Source of the DNA: Bacteroidales bacterium UBA3844
GTDB taxonomy: Bacteria; Bacteroidota; Bacteroidia; Bacteroidales; Paludibacteraceae
NCBI GenBank assembly: GCA_002392915.1
Contig: DGHQ01000017.1
Coordinates: forward strand, 1 to 64,000
DNA: 64,000 bases
Direction of reading: 5' to 3'
The notes under the pieces are model-generated. The model saw nothing but the letters and a program-made list of their open reading frames with translations, made no database searches and had not been told where the DNA came from. Within the stretch, counting starts at the first letter, position 1, and every line of letters starts with the position of its first letter. The translations under genes were made by a program, and so were the position numbers. Of the stretch, positions 23,900 to 33,666 are shown in pieces.

Positions 23900-25923
23900 A
23901 GAAAGATGATGTAATAAAAGTATTAAAAGAATACTTAAGTTCGTCTAACACAAAATCGTCAATTCAGTTAAAAGGAGATTGGGGTGTTGGTAAAACTTAT
24001 TTGATAACAGAATGTCTTGCAAAAGATTATAAAGACATACTTCAAATTCGAGTATCATTATTTGGAATAAAGGAGGTTTCGGAAATATCATATAAAATAC
24101 TCAATGCATATGTAAATGCAAAAAAAGAAAAAGGTGAAAATGTATATGAGGATATATGTAAAGGTCTTGATTATATTGATTTTAAGTATGGTCAAAGTAG
24201 AATTTTACATGAATTTGATCTTCATGATGAAGATGAGATAATCTTTAGCATAATACCAAAAAATAAAGTATACATTTGTTTGGATGATGTAGAAAGATTT
24301 ATAAAAATAGATAATGAAGACACATTGTTGGGATATATAAATAACCTATCTGAAAATTTAGGATATAAAGTCATTCTAATCTATAATGATCATTTTAAGA
24401 GAAACGATAACGAAGAATATTCCATAAGTTCTCAGTTTAAGGAAAAAGTTATAGGTGAAGCCGTTTTATACGAGCCCAATGTCAAAGAATGCCTTGATAA
24501 TTTCATAGGTGAATATAATAAGTCGAATGGAGGATTCGTTACATTTTTTGAGAGTAATAATCTGTATGAATATTTTTTACCAGAATCATATGACAGGCAA
24601 CTTAATAAAGGATTAAGTAATCTTAGAAATTTAAGATTTGCATTATCTAACTATGAATATATATATGGACTGGTTCAACAAAGTGGTATAATAACTGATG
24701 AAGATAAAAAAAAGGACTTTTTAGTAAAAATTCTTCCATTTGTTATAGGTGTGTCTATAGAAAATAAAAAAGACAAGTTGACAGACGAATCATGTTGTGG
24801 ATTAAATGACTACGACTATAAATGTCAAGCCATTTCTCTAGAAAATAAGCATATAAAATTATTTCTAGGAGAAGAAACTCTAGGAGAAGAAACGGATAGC
24901 TCCAAAAACAACATAGAGTTTGATAGCATATTATCAAAAAGTGGATCAAAAAAGGAGGACGAAAGTAAGAGGAAGGAAGAAGAAAAAGATTATTCAAAAA
25001 AATTTTACGATTTATACATAAAAAAATGGAATATAGAAGCTTTTTTTTATCCTCAAATATATGATTATATTACATCTAAGACTGCTATTGATATTCAAAA
25101 ATTAATGGATTTATTCTTTGAGTATTATCCTAAAAAAGAAGAGAATACAGGAAAGAAACTATTAGATGAAATGAATAATAAAGAATATAATGATGACTTA
25201 TCATTTAAGAAAGATTTAGAGAAACTTTGGGAGTTTGCTAAAAAAGGTGACTTTGCAAGAGCAGATGATTTTATTAATGCCGTTTATTATTTTCAAGAAT
25301 ATAAAAGTATTCTTGAAATTTCAGATGACACTATAAAAACAAATATCAAACAAGGAATAGATAAATATTTTGAATCAAATTCATATTCAAATGTTGAGCA
25401 TACTATTATAAATAACTGGCAAAATAGCCCAAATGCAGATACAAGTAGAAGTTGGATTATAGATTACATTTTGAATAAGATAGAGGAAAAGCGTAATGAT
25501 TATATGGATAAACAATACGAAAACATATGTTCGTTATTTAGTACGAATATGAAATCTTTTTATTTATCTTTTTATGATGAGTATGGATTTCATGTTAGTG
25601 ATGATCTGGAAGACAAACCTATTCTTAATATGATTATTGAAGACAAAATAAAAGAAAAGGTTAAATTCTTGACTCCCGAAGATATAAAATATCTTTCACT
25701 ATTGCTTGACAAAAGATATTGTAAAAATAGTCATGTATCTAAGTTGTCTTTGGAACTAAATTTTTTGACTAATTTAAATACTGCGGTTGATGAATATTTA
25801 AAAGAACAAAAAAATAAAAAAACAGGTTTGACATATTGGCGAATGGAGAATTGGTTATCTCCTAAGATAAAAAAAGCATTACAAAGTTTTAATAATACCG
25901 GTAATTCCAAAGATGAATGTTGA
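23896..25923 (+). CDS. KAP-like P-loop NTPase, partner of the AbiC-like protein
   Basis: A 675-aa protein whose N-terminal ~300 residues form a KAP/STAND-like P-loop NTPase: Walker A GDWGVGKT (27-34), a VSLFGIKEVSEISYKI segment, and Walker B YICLDDVERF (126-135) followed by a sensor-like KVILIYNDHF. The remaining ~370 residues are helical, very Lys/Asp/Glu/Asn-rich, and resemble no domain I know; they are likely sensing or effector modules. No transmembrane helix is seen, so contact with the membrane probably comes through AbiC. Low-GC composition and ATGA coupling mark the pair as one imported defence unit. The function is inferred. Confidence 0.72.
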   Translation: MKKDDVIKVLKEYLSSSNTKSSIQLKGDWGVGKTYLITECLAKDYKDILQIRVSLFGIKEVSEISYKILNAYVNAKKEKGENVYEDICKGLDYIDFKYGQSRILHEFDLHDEDEIIFSIIPKNKVYICLDDVERFIKIDNEDTLLGYINNLSENLGYKVILIYNDHFKRNDNEEYSISSQFKEKVIGEAVLYEPNVKECLDNFIGEYNKSNGGFVTFFESNNLYEYFLPESYDRQLNKGLSNLRNLRFALSNYEYIYGLVQQSGIITDEDKKKDFLVKILPFVIGVSIENKKDKLTDESCCGLNDYDYKCQAISLENKHIKLFLGEETLGEETDSSKNNIEFDSILSKSGSKKEDESKRKEEEKDYSKKFYDLYIKKWNIEAFFYPQIYDYITSKTAIDIQKLMDLFFEYYPKKEENTGKKLLDEMNNKEYNDDLSFKKDLEKLWEFAKKGDFARADDFINAVYYFQEYKSILEISDDTIKTNIKQGIDKYFESNSYSNVEHTIINNWQNSPNADTSRSWIIDYILNKIEEKRNDYMDKQYENICSLFSTNMKSFYLSFYDEYGFHVSDDLEDKPILNMIIEDKIKEKVKFLTPEDIKYLSLLLDKRYCKNSHVSKLSLELNFLTNLNTAVDEYLKEQKNKKTGLTYWRMENWLSPKIKKALQSFNNTGNSKDEC

Positions 25924-25948
25924 GTAACTAAAGTGGTGTTAATTCAAT

Positions 25949-25985
25949 AAAAGCCACTGACTTACGAGTTTGTGGCTTTTTATTG
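25949..25985 (+). terminator. Terminator of the AbiC/KAP cassette
   Basis: AAAAGCCAC (25949-25957) pairs perfectly with GTGGCTTTT (25972-25980), 14-nt loop, followed by TATT. It closes the cassette 26 nt after the stop. Confidence 0.8.
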
Positions 25986-25989
25986 GGTT

Positions 25990-26345
25990 TTAGATTTTGA
26001 GGATTGTTAATGGTGAAACGCCATAACTTTTAGTGTTCCCCCATGTTTATGTTTTCTCCGTTGGGGAGTTTTCCCACACAAACTTGTTTGTGGGTTTTCC
26101 AAGCGTCTGATATTATAGATGACGCTGTTTTCTGTTTGATTATGAGTTTTGTTGCGGGGCAGGTTTGAAACCTGCCTCTACGACCATTATGTGAAGTTGA
26201 GTCTAAATGACATGTCTCCAGCACCGACAATGAAGTTTTTTATAGATGCACGTTTTCTGTTTCCCATTTTCTATTTGTTTGCAATTTAGATTAATCTTAG
26301 ACAGCTTATTTTTAATCGGCAAAGAATTTTGCATTATAATTTTAT
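25990..26345. other. Intergenic region with palindromes, no gene
   Basis: Two hairpins are visible: CCCACACAAAC/GTTTGTGGG (26073-26094) and the near-perfect palindrome GGCAGGTTTGAAACCTGCC (26158-26176). The second resembles short palindromes often dispersed in Bacteroidota. No ORF here is credible. Confidence 0.5.
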
Positions 26346-26353
26346 TACATTTG
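26346..26353 (+). promoter_or_regulatory. Candidate -7 element
   Basis: TACATTTG fits TAnnTTTG, 28 nt before the start of the DUF4015 lipoprotein gene. TTTTG lies 14 nt upstream, shorter than ideal. Confidence 0.45.
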
Positions 26354-26381
26354 TGGAGAATTTGAAAATAAAAAGATTGTA

Positions 26382-27824
26382 ATGAAATCGCATAAAATAA
26401 TTTATGGCTTTATTGCTCTGATGTTGGCATCGTGCCAAGGCAAAGTGGAGAATAAGAATAATGATAAGGCAGACGGGATGTCGCACGATTCTGTTGCGAC
26501 GCTGGTGGATTCTATTCCGTCTGCAGACAGCATATCAATTAATAAAGATTCTGTAAGCAGGGATTCTGTTGTGATGGCAGACAGTATGCCAATTCCAAGG
26601 ATCGTGCCGAGAGAGTTGATTGAGCAGACGTTGCAGTTTGACGACACTTTCATTGTCCGCAAAACATTGAAAAATCATCCGCCAGTGAAGGGAATCTACG
26701 TGAGCGGACCGATCGCCGGACACAGCCGTTTCAAGGAACTGCTTGAGATGGTGGAGACGACGGAGCTTAACGCTATGGTGATAGACGTGAAAAACGACAA
26801 CGGAAATGTGACATATAATATGGAGCATAAACTGGTGAATGAGTTTAAGGCAAACATTCGCTATATCCGTGGTATACAGTCGTTTTTGGCTAATCTGCAC
26901 AGCAAAAATATTTATGTGATCGGTCGAGTAGTGGCTTTCCGTGATCCGTTGTTGGCAAAGAAAAATCCTGATTGGTGTGTGCATAGAAAAGACGGTTCGA
27001 TCTATTACGACCGTGCAGGGCTTGCGTGGGTGAATCCATACAACCGTGAGGTGTGGAAATATCTCGTGTCGATAGGAAAAAGAGCCGCAGCCGACGGTTT
27101 CGACGAAATACAGTTCGACTATATCCGTTTCTCAACAGAGGTGAAAGATTCTGAGGTGAATTATGGATACGGATCCGACACCATGTCGAAGCAGCAGGTC
27201 ATCACGGAGTTCGTGAAATATTCGGCTGAAGAGTTTGGCAAGTGCGGAATCGCATTTTCAGCGGATGTGTTCGGCACAGTCATCGACAACGATGTGGACA
27301 CACGTCTTGTGGGACAGAATTATGCTGATATGGGAAAGTATGTATCCACTATTTCTCCGATGATATACCCGTCGCACTACGGACCAAAAGTGTTTGGCAT
27401 TCCGATTCCAAACAATGCTCCGTACCAGACAATTTTAGGTTCGATGAAATTGTCGAAGAAAGTGTTGGATTCGCTCGACCGCAAACCCAATGTGAGGGCT
27501 TGGCTTCAGGATTTCAGCGCTCCTTGGGTGGCTGGGGCACGACCTTATACAGCGGCGGATGTGCGAGCACAGATTGATGCCATCTATGATGCCGGCTATG
27601 ATGAGTGGCTGTTGTGGAATGCGTCTGTTAAATATAGAAAAGACGCTTTGATAAGAGTGGGAGACACAGTCCCTGCATATAAGAAATATAAGAGTGCGGC
27701 ACCACAGAAACCGGTGTCATCCACTACAGATTCTGTCAACAATCAAAAGAAAAGTGATATTGTCGCAAAAGATAGTATTGTCGCCGCACCGTCGAATATA
27801 AAAAAAGACAGTATTTCAGATTGA
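26382..27824 (+). CDS. Lipoprotein with glycoside-hydrolase-like DUF4015 domain
   Basis: A 480-aa lipoprotein: signal sequence with lipobox MLAS-C18, then a Ser/Asp-rich linker (about 20-70). Residues about 100-420 match the putative glycoside hydrolase family PF13200 (DUF4015), a TIM barrel: VKGIYVSGPIAG, LNAMVIDVKNDNG, GFDEIQFDYIRFS, and VSTISPMIYPSHYG. D and E in the EIQFDYIRF strand are likely active-site residues. The substrate is unknown. A second Ser/Asp/Lys-rich tail ends the protein. It precedes the alpha-2-macroglobulin gene by 99 nt on the same strand. Confidence 0.8.
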   Translation: MKSHKIIYGFIALMLASCQGKVENKNNDKADGMSHDSVATLVDSIPSADSISINKDSVSRDSVVMADSMPIPRIVPRELIEQTLQFDDTFIVRKTLKNHPPVKGIYVSGPIAGHSRFKELLEMVETTELNAMVIDVKNDNGNVTYNMEHKLVNEFKANIRYIRGIQSFLANLHSKNIYVIGRVVAFRDPLLAKKNPDWCVHRKDGSIYYDRAGLAWVNPYNREVWKYLVSIGKRAAADGFDEIQFDYIRFSTEVKDSEVNYGYGSDTMSKQQVITEFVKYSAEEFGKCGIAFSADVFGTVIDNDVDTRLVGQNYADMGKYVSTISPMIYPSHYGPKVFGIPIPNNAPYQTILGSMKLSKKVLDSLDRKPNVRAWLQDFSAPWVAGARPYTAADVRAQIDAIYDAGYDEWLLWNASVKYRKDALIRVGDTVPAYKKYKSAAPQKPVSSTTDSVNNQKKSDIVAKDSIVAAPSNIKKDSISD

Positions 27825-27923
27825 TTTTATTTGGAAAATATTTAATTTTGTGAGTGATAAGTGGAAATGAATACTTTTTGCGAGATTTTTTTAGTGATAA
27901 GTGATAATTAAAATGATTGACAG

Positions 27924-30900
27924 ATGATAAGTTTGGTAAGACGTAATGTATCGCTCCTATTATATATGGTGGCGATGATCTTGCTTTCTTCATGTGGAAG
28001 CAAGATGAGTGAAGATGAAGTGAAGGACTACATCTCAGGATTTACTTCCAGATATTTTGGAGGTGAAAAGTCTTCAATTCAGGTTGTGTTCAATGATGAT
28101 GTGCTGAAAAACAAAGAAGAAAAAGATTTGGCGCAGTACATCGAATTCTCTCCCTCTTTAGATGGAACATTTGTAAAGAAGGACGACTACACATTGTCGT
28201 TTGTTCCTGATTTGAACAGTGTCAAATTCGGATCGACCTACAAGTGTACGATTAAGATGGAGAAGTTGTTCAACAACGACAAGATGCCAGACTTCTCGTT
28301 TGATGTGGAGACGATCGCACCGTCGGCAAAATTGAAAATCAACTCCGTGCGTGTCGATTTGGTGAATTCGGATGCGGTGATAGTCAGTGGAGTCCTTTCG
28401 TTCACTATGGAAGTCGATAGAGAAATACTCCGACCAGAGATGTTTTCCATTGACGGAGCTGATCAGAAAGATGTTTTGATTGAGCAGATGTCTTCGCCAA
28501 ACATGTTCCGTTTTGAGGTACGCAATGTGAAGAAAGGAGACGAGTCGAAGAAATGTAAATTGGAGTTTAATTGCTCTTATTTGCGATTGGACAACAAGCC
28601 TTTTGATGAGTTTGATCTTCCTGTCAAGTCGTTGTTCCAGCCGATATCTGTCTCTTGTACAGGTAGAAAAGAGAAAACCGTATCTGTATATTTTTCAGAG
28701 CCATTGGATTCAAAGCAGAATTTGAATGGATTGATAGAGGTTTATTCCAATGAGACAAAGGAATCTGTCAAGATTGAGAAATATGAGGATCATGTAAAAT
28801 TGATTTTCACTTCAAAAGTCCGTACCACAAAAGGAAAGGTTGTTGTCCTTCCTGGAGTCAAGAGTAATAATGGCAAAAAACTTACATCTCCTTATGAATT
28901 TCCAATATCATATTCAATAGGTATTCCAAGTCTGTCGATTTTGGACAATGGAAGCATATTGGCGAATCCTGCCGACGTGAAGGTCAGATTCAAAGCTTCC
29001 AATATCTTTGCTGTCGACGTGGATATCTTGAAGATATATTCCAACAACGTATTGTCTTATCTTCGTGATGGGACATCAGACAATTCTTATTACGATTATG
29101 ATTATGATGAAGAAGAGTCTTATGGAGGAAGTGGTTTTGATGTTTCCATGCGTCGTTATGGAAGAATGATTTATCATAAGACAGTCCGTCTTGATGATGC
29201 CGAAGATTTTAATGGAGAGGAACCTCAGCTTTACACAGTTGATTTGAGTGGATTGTTTGATGATGATCCTACCGCAATATATCAGGTATACCTTTCTTTC
29301 AAAAAGAATTATGCGATGTGTAATGTGGGAGGAAACTCACGTGCTGTTGAACTTGACACTAAGGAAGGTGTCAGTGAGAGTATGGAGGATCTTTTCGACA
29401 GTGATGGATATTTTGATCTTCAATCAGTGATGGGATTCAGTTATTGGGGTTCGGATGATCCAACAAGCGACAGCTATTATTCTTGGAACAGATGTGTGAA
29501 AAGCAATTTGTACAGACTGAGTGACCTTGGTATCACAGTTAAGCGAGCAGGTGGCAAAAATATATGGGTCAGTGTTGCTGATTTGGTAAATGCCACTCCT
29601 GTAGGTGGAGCTAACGTGACTGCATACAACTATCAATTGCAACCTGTCGCACAGGGAAAGACAGATTCAGAAGGATTCTGTGACTTGGAATGTGTGAATC
29701 AACCTTATTTTGTTGAGGTTGAAAGAGGTGGATTGAAGAGCTATGTCAAGGTTACTAACGGTTCTGAACTTTCATATAGTAGTTTTGATGTTTCTGGTGT
29801 GGATAAAGAACGTGGTTTGAAAGGGTTCATCTACGGAGAGAGAAACGTATGGCGACCAGGAGATACACTTCATTTGTCTTTGATGCTGGAAGATACAGAT
29901 AAAAACTTACCAGAGAATTGTCCTGTGACTGCAGAGATGTACAATCCGCAGGGTCAGTTCTATTCAAAACATGTCACACGAAACGGAGAAAACGGCTTGT
30001 ACGCATTCTCGATCCCTACAAAAGATGAGGATCAGACGGGTGTATGGCGAGTTGTGTTTGAGGTGGGAGGCCGTTCATTCACAGAGTATGTGAGAATCGC
30101 CACAATCAAACCAAACAGATTAAAGATAGATCTCAACAGCAACAGCGACATTATCACTGTCGGAAAATCAGTGGATTTGCAAATCAATGCGAAATGGCTT
30201 ACAGGAACGCCCGCTGCAGGTTTGAGCTATAAGGTAGACGCGGATATCACCGTCGACAGAAACCCATTCTCAGCGTATAAAAACTATACATTCATCAATC
30301 CATTCGTTGATTTCAGCAGGACATCGGTTCGCATGGGAGAAGGTGTTTTGGATGCAAATGGACGTGATGATGTGTCTGGAGGCAGTGGTGATGACGAAGA
30401 CGAAGTAAAAACATTTGAGTCGTTGTTCTCAGATTCAGAGTTCGCACCGTCTTTCCTACATGCTACAGTGACAGCAAGAGTGTTTGAGAAGGGAGGAGAC
30501 GCAAGTATCGTGTCGAAGGATTTCAAATGCTCTCCTTTCAAAAAGTATGTCGGAATAGATTTGAAGGATAGAAATTTTGAGACCGATAAGGATTTGAAAT
30601 TCAACGTTGTTGTGCTTGATAAGGATGGAAAGAAGACCAATGCGAAACTAAAATACCGCATTTTCAAGATGGAATGGCGTTGGTGGAATGAATACAACAG
30701 CAACTATCTGCGTGATTTTGTTTACAACAAGCATAACAGTCCGGTTGCGGAAGGAACGTTGGATGCTGCATCAGGAGTTGCTTCCGTTCCGTTCAGAATC
30801 GACTATCCTATGTGGGGTAGATATTTGATTGTTGTCTCTGACGTGGATGGCGGACACATGGCAGGAGGAACAGTTTTGATTGATTGGCCGTCATCTCGTG

Positions 30901-33485
30901 GTATGAGCAATAAAGAAGACGCTACAGCTTCCACAATGTTGATGCTTTCAACAGATAAGGAAACCTATAATGTGGGTGACGATGCGGTCGTATACATACC
31001 TGCGGCTAAGGGCGCGAGAGTGCTTGTCTCGATAGAGAGTGGCAGCAAGGTGATGTCGAGAGAGTGGGTGTCAGCTACAGATCAGGTGAGCAAGTACATT
31101 ATCAAGATCACAAAAGAGATGACTCCTAACGTGTATGTTTCGGCAAGTCTGATCAATCCGCATGCTGTTTCGGCAGATGGAAAGCCAATTCGTAAGTATG
31201 GAGTCAAGTCGTTGACTGTCGAGGATCCGAAATCACATCTTGTGCCTACGATCAACATGCCTGATGAGTTGCGTCCTCAGACAAAGTTCAAGGTTAAGGT
31301 GGGAGAGAAGAATGGCAGAGCAATGAGCTATACATTGGCTATCGTCGACGAAGGTTTGCTAGACATCACGTCGTTCAAGACACCTAATCCTTGGCCAAGC
31401 ATGAACGAAAAAGAGGCACTTTCTGTTCGTACTTATGATATGTATGCTGATGTGGTAGGTGCTTCTACTGATTATTTCAAAAATATCTTGAGTGTCGGTG
31501 GAGACGTCTCAATCAACAAATCGGCACAGAAAGAGAAGAGATTCAAACCAGTTGTGAAGTTTATCGGACCGTTCACATTGAAGGCTGGAGAGACTAAGGA
31601 GCATGAACTTCAGTTGCCAATGTATGTCGGAAGTGTCCGCACAATGGTAGTCGCATGCGACGGAGACAAGTCATACGGTAGTGCGGAGAAAACGACTACA
31701 GTGTCGGCTCCGTTGATGGTGATGAGCTCACTTCCTAGAATCCTTACTAATGGAGAGACGGTTAAGTTGCCAGTCAATGTGTTCTCTTCTGTTAAACAGG
31801 GACAGAATGCAACTGCAACTGTAACTGTTACTGTAGACGGACCGCTTTCGATAGTCGGTTCAAATACAAAGAGTGTCAATTTCACAGTCGCAGGAGACAA
31901 GATGGTATACTTTGATTTGAAGTGTGATCCTACAAAAGAGGGTGTGGCTCACGTGAAGATTAAAGGCTCTGGTGCAATGCAGGCAAGTGAGGAGATAGCG
32001 ATTGAGGTGAGAAATCCACAGCCTATTATTATTGACAGCGAATCGCGTGTTGTAGATTCTCAGACAACATTCTCTTGGACACCATTTGCGAAAAACTCTA
32101 CAAATAAGGCAAGTGTGACAATCAGCCCAATGCCAAACATCGACGTCCAGGCTGCATTCTTGAAGATGATTCACTATCCATATTGTTGTAGCGAACAGGT
32201 GTCTAGCCGATTGTTGTTCTACTTGAACGCGGAGAAATTTGTCAATCCAGACATGAAATCAGCATTGTCTGGCGAGGTCAACCATTTCTTGACAGTCCTT
32301 TATGGCCGTCAGATGTCGAGCGGAGCCTTCATCTATTGGCCAGGAGACAGCCATATCAATGAGTGGATCACGAATATGGCAGGACATGCGTTGCTTGAGG
32401 CAAGAAGCAAGGGCTATACAGTACCTGACGACGTGATTGACAGATGGTTGAGTTACCAGAAGACAAGAGCACGAGAGGCTACACCAAGCACAACACAGGC
32501 TTATCGTCTGTATACTTTGGCTTTAGCTAAAAAGGCAGATGAGGCAGCTATGAACAAGATGAAAGAGAAAATAACCAGTCAGGATGTTCCTGCTAAGATT
32601 CTTCTCGCGTCTGCCTATTCTCTGGCAGGAAAGAAGAATATAGCATCTTCTATTCTAGGCAATATTGAGGATAAGATGATGGATTACTACAGATACCATT
32701 GGGATAGAGAGTGGACATTCGGCTCATCGTTGAGAGACCGTGCTTTGTGGCTTGAGTCGTTGGCGTTGAGTGGTGATTCAAAGAAGGCATTTGAGGTGGC
32801 GCAGAATGTCGCATCTAAGTATAATGCGAGCAATTGTTGTACGTATGAGACTGCGTATACAATGCTTGCGTTGAACAGACTAAGCAGTGTTATAGCTTCA
32901 ACAGCGAACACATCTGTTGTCCAGAAAGGAAAGACAGTAAAGACAGTCCAGACATTGTCGATTGTTGATCTTGATCCGTCTGCAGGAGAATGTGTAGTCA
33001 AGAATAATAATCAGTCTACTTCTTATGTTACACTATGTAAGACACATAAACCAACAGCGCAAGAGATTGTTCCAGCTAAAAACAATGGTTTGGAGATCAG
33101 CGTCGTCTATGAGGATGAGTCTGAGAAAGAGTGTTCGATCGCAAATTTGAAGCAAGGAGCGGAGATTACAGCACGAATCGTTGTTAAGAATGGTTCGTTG
33201 GCAAAGGATTATCGTCTGCTGGCATTGTCGTATGCATGGCCTTCAGGTTTTGAGCCATGGAGTGACATTGCCTCTGATAGTGACGGTTGTGATTATGTCG
33301 ACCAGCGAGACGACAAGAAGATCTGGCATTTTGTAATGTCAAGCAAAAGTGTGAAGACATTCAAGATGAAGCTACGTGCCGCATACTGTGGTGACTTCAT
33401 TGTGCCATCAACAGTTTGTGAGGATATGTATGATGCGGAGATAAATGCACATACAGCATCGTCGAAGGTCAAGATCTCAGAATAA
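27924..33485 (+). CDS. Bacterial alpha-2-macroglobulin lipoprotein
   Basis: An 1853-aa lipoprotein with signal sequence and lipobox LLSS-C24. It has multiple MG-type beta-sandwich domains, an MG/bait-like middle, and a helical thioester domain with the thioester motif C1422-S-E-Q1425 (YPYCCSEQ), intact as in thioester-active members. Bacterial members (YfhM class) sit in the periplasm and trap proteases that enter the cell, acting as a colonisation or defence factor. The next gene is a PBP1C, reproducing the known yfhM-pbpC pairing, in which peptidoglycan repair is coupled to protease trapping. Length is within the family range. The extra Cys1421 beside the thioester cysteine is unusual. Confidence 0.9.
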   Translation: MISLVRRNVSLLLYMVAMILLSSCGSKMSEDEVKDYISGFTSRYFGGEKSSIQVVFNDDVLKNKEEKDLAQYIEFSPSLDGTFVKKDDYTLSFVPDLNSVKFGSTYKCTIKMEKLFNNDKMPDFSFDVETIAPSAKLKINSVRVDLVNSDAVIVSGVLSFTMEVDREILRPEMFSIDGADQKDVLIEQMSSPNMFRFEVRNVKKGDESKKCKLEFNCSYLRLDNKPFDEFDLPVKSLFQPISVSCTGRKEKTVSVYFSEPLDSKQNLNGLIEVYSNETKESVKIEKYEDHVKLIFTSKVRTTKGKVVVLPGVKSNNGKKLTSPYEFPISYSIGIPSLSILDNGSILANPADVKVRFKASNIFAVDVDILKIYSNNVLSYLRDGTSDNSYYDYDYDEEESYGGSGFDVSMRRYGRMIYHKTVRLDDAEDFNGEEPQLYTVDLSGLFDDDPTAIYQVYLSFKKNYAMCNVGGNSRAVELDTKEGVSESMEDLFDSDGYFDLQSVMGFSYWGSDDPTSDSYYSWNRCVKSNLYRLSDLGITVKRAGGKNIWVSVADLVNATPVGGANVTAYNYQLQPVAQGKTDSEGFCDLECVNQPYFVEVERGGLKSYVKVTNGSELSYSSFDVSGVDKERGLKGFIYGERNVWRPGDTLHLSLMLEDTDKNLPENCPVTAEMYNPQGQFYSKHVTRNGENGLYAFSIPTKDEDQTGVWRVVFEVGGRSFTEYVRIATIKPNRLKIDLNSNSDIITVGKSVDLQINAKWLTGTPAAGLSYKVDADITVDRNPFSAYKNYTFINPFVDFSRTSVRMGEGVLDANGRDDVSGGSGDDEDEVKTFESLFSDSEFAPSFLHATVTARVFEKGGDASIVSKDFKCSPFKKYVGIDLKDRNFETDKDLKFNVVVLDKDGKKTNAKLKYRIFKMEWRWWNEYNSNYLRDFVYNKHNSPVAEGTLDAASGVASVPFRIDYPMWGRYLIVVSDVDGGHMAGGTVLIDWPSSRGMSNKEDATASTMLMLSTDKETYNVGDDAVVYIPAAKGARVLVSIESGSKVMSREWVSATDQVSKYIIKITKEMTPNVYVSASLINPHAVSADGKPIRKYGVKSLTVEDPKSHLVPTINMPDELRPQTKFKVKVGEKNGRAMSYTLAIVDEGLLDITSFKTPNPWPSMNEKEALSVRTYDMYADVVGASTDYFKNILSVGGDVSINKSAQKEKRFKPVVKFIGPFTLKAGETKEHELQLPMYVGSVRTMVVACDGDKSYGSAEKTTTVSAPLMVMSSLPRILTNGETVKLPVNVFSSVKQGQNATATVTVTVDGPLSIVGSNTKSVNFTVAGDKMVYFDLKCDPTKEGVAHVKIKGSGAMQASEEIAIEVRNPQPIIIDSESRVVDSQTTFSWTPFAKNSTNKASVTISPMPNIDVQAAFLKMIHYPYCCSEQVSSRLLFYLNAEKFVNPDMKSALSGEVNHFLTVLYGRQMSSGAFIYWPGDSHINEWITNMAGHALLEARSKGYTVPDDVIDRWLSYQKTRAREATPSTTQAYRLYTLALAKKADEAAMNKMKEKITSQDVPAKILLASAYSLAGKKNIASSILGNIEDKMMDYYRYHWDREWTFGSSLRDRALWLESLALSGDSKKAFEVAQNVASKYNASNCCTYETAYTMLALNRLSSVIASTANTSVVQKGKTVKTVQTLSIVDLDPSAGECVVKNNNQSTSYVTLCKTHKPTAQEIVPAKNNGLEISVVYEDESEKECSIANLKQGAEITARIVVKNGSLAKDYRLLALSYAWPSGFEPWSDIASDSDGCDYVDQRDDKKIWHFVMSSKSVKTFKMKLRAAYCGDFIVPSTVCEDMYDAEINAHTASSKVKISE

Positions 33486-33503
33486 TTAGAAATTTATTAA
33501 ATA

Positions 33504-33533
33504 AAAAAAGACGGAGGAAACTCCGTCTTTTTT
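33504..33533 (+). terminator. Terminator after the macroglobulin gene
   Basis: GACGGAG-GAAA-CTCCGTC (33510-33527) flanked by A7 and T6 forms a very stable hairpin with a GNRA loop, 18 nt after the stop. It separates the macroglobulin transcript from pbpC, which may therefore need its own promoter or read-through. Confidence 0.9.
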
Positions 33534-33537
33534 GGCG

Positions 33538-33636
33538 TTTAAATTTGTTCAATAAATACGTCGTAGCCGTTTAATATTGGTAGCCGTTTAAATTTGTTTA
33601 CATAAATACGTCGTAGACGTTTAATATCGGTAGACG
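33538..33636 (+). repeat. Two imperfect tandem 49/50-bp units before pbpC
   Basis: Units 33538-33586 and 33587-33636 both read TTTAAATTTGTT..ATAAATACGTCGTAG-CGTTTAATAT-GGTAG-CG, with a few changes. A degraded third start (TTCAATATTGGTGGC) follows to about 33651. They fill the gap between terminator and pbpC, so they may carry its regulation. Confidence 0.7.
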
Positions 33637-33666
33637 TTCAATATTGGTGGCATTTAATGTCGTTTG

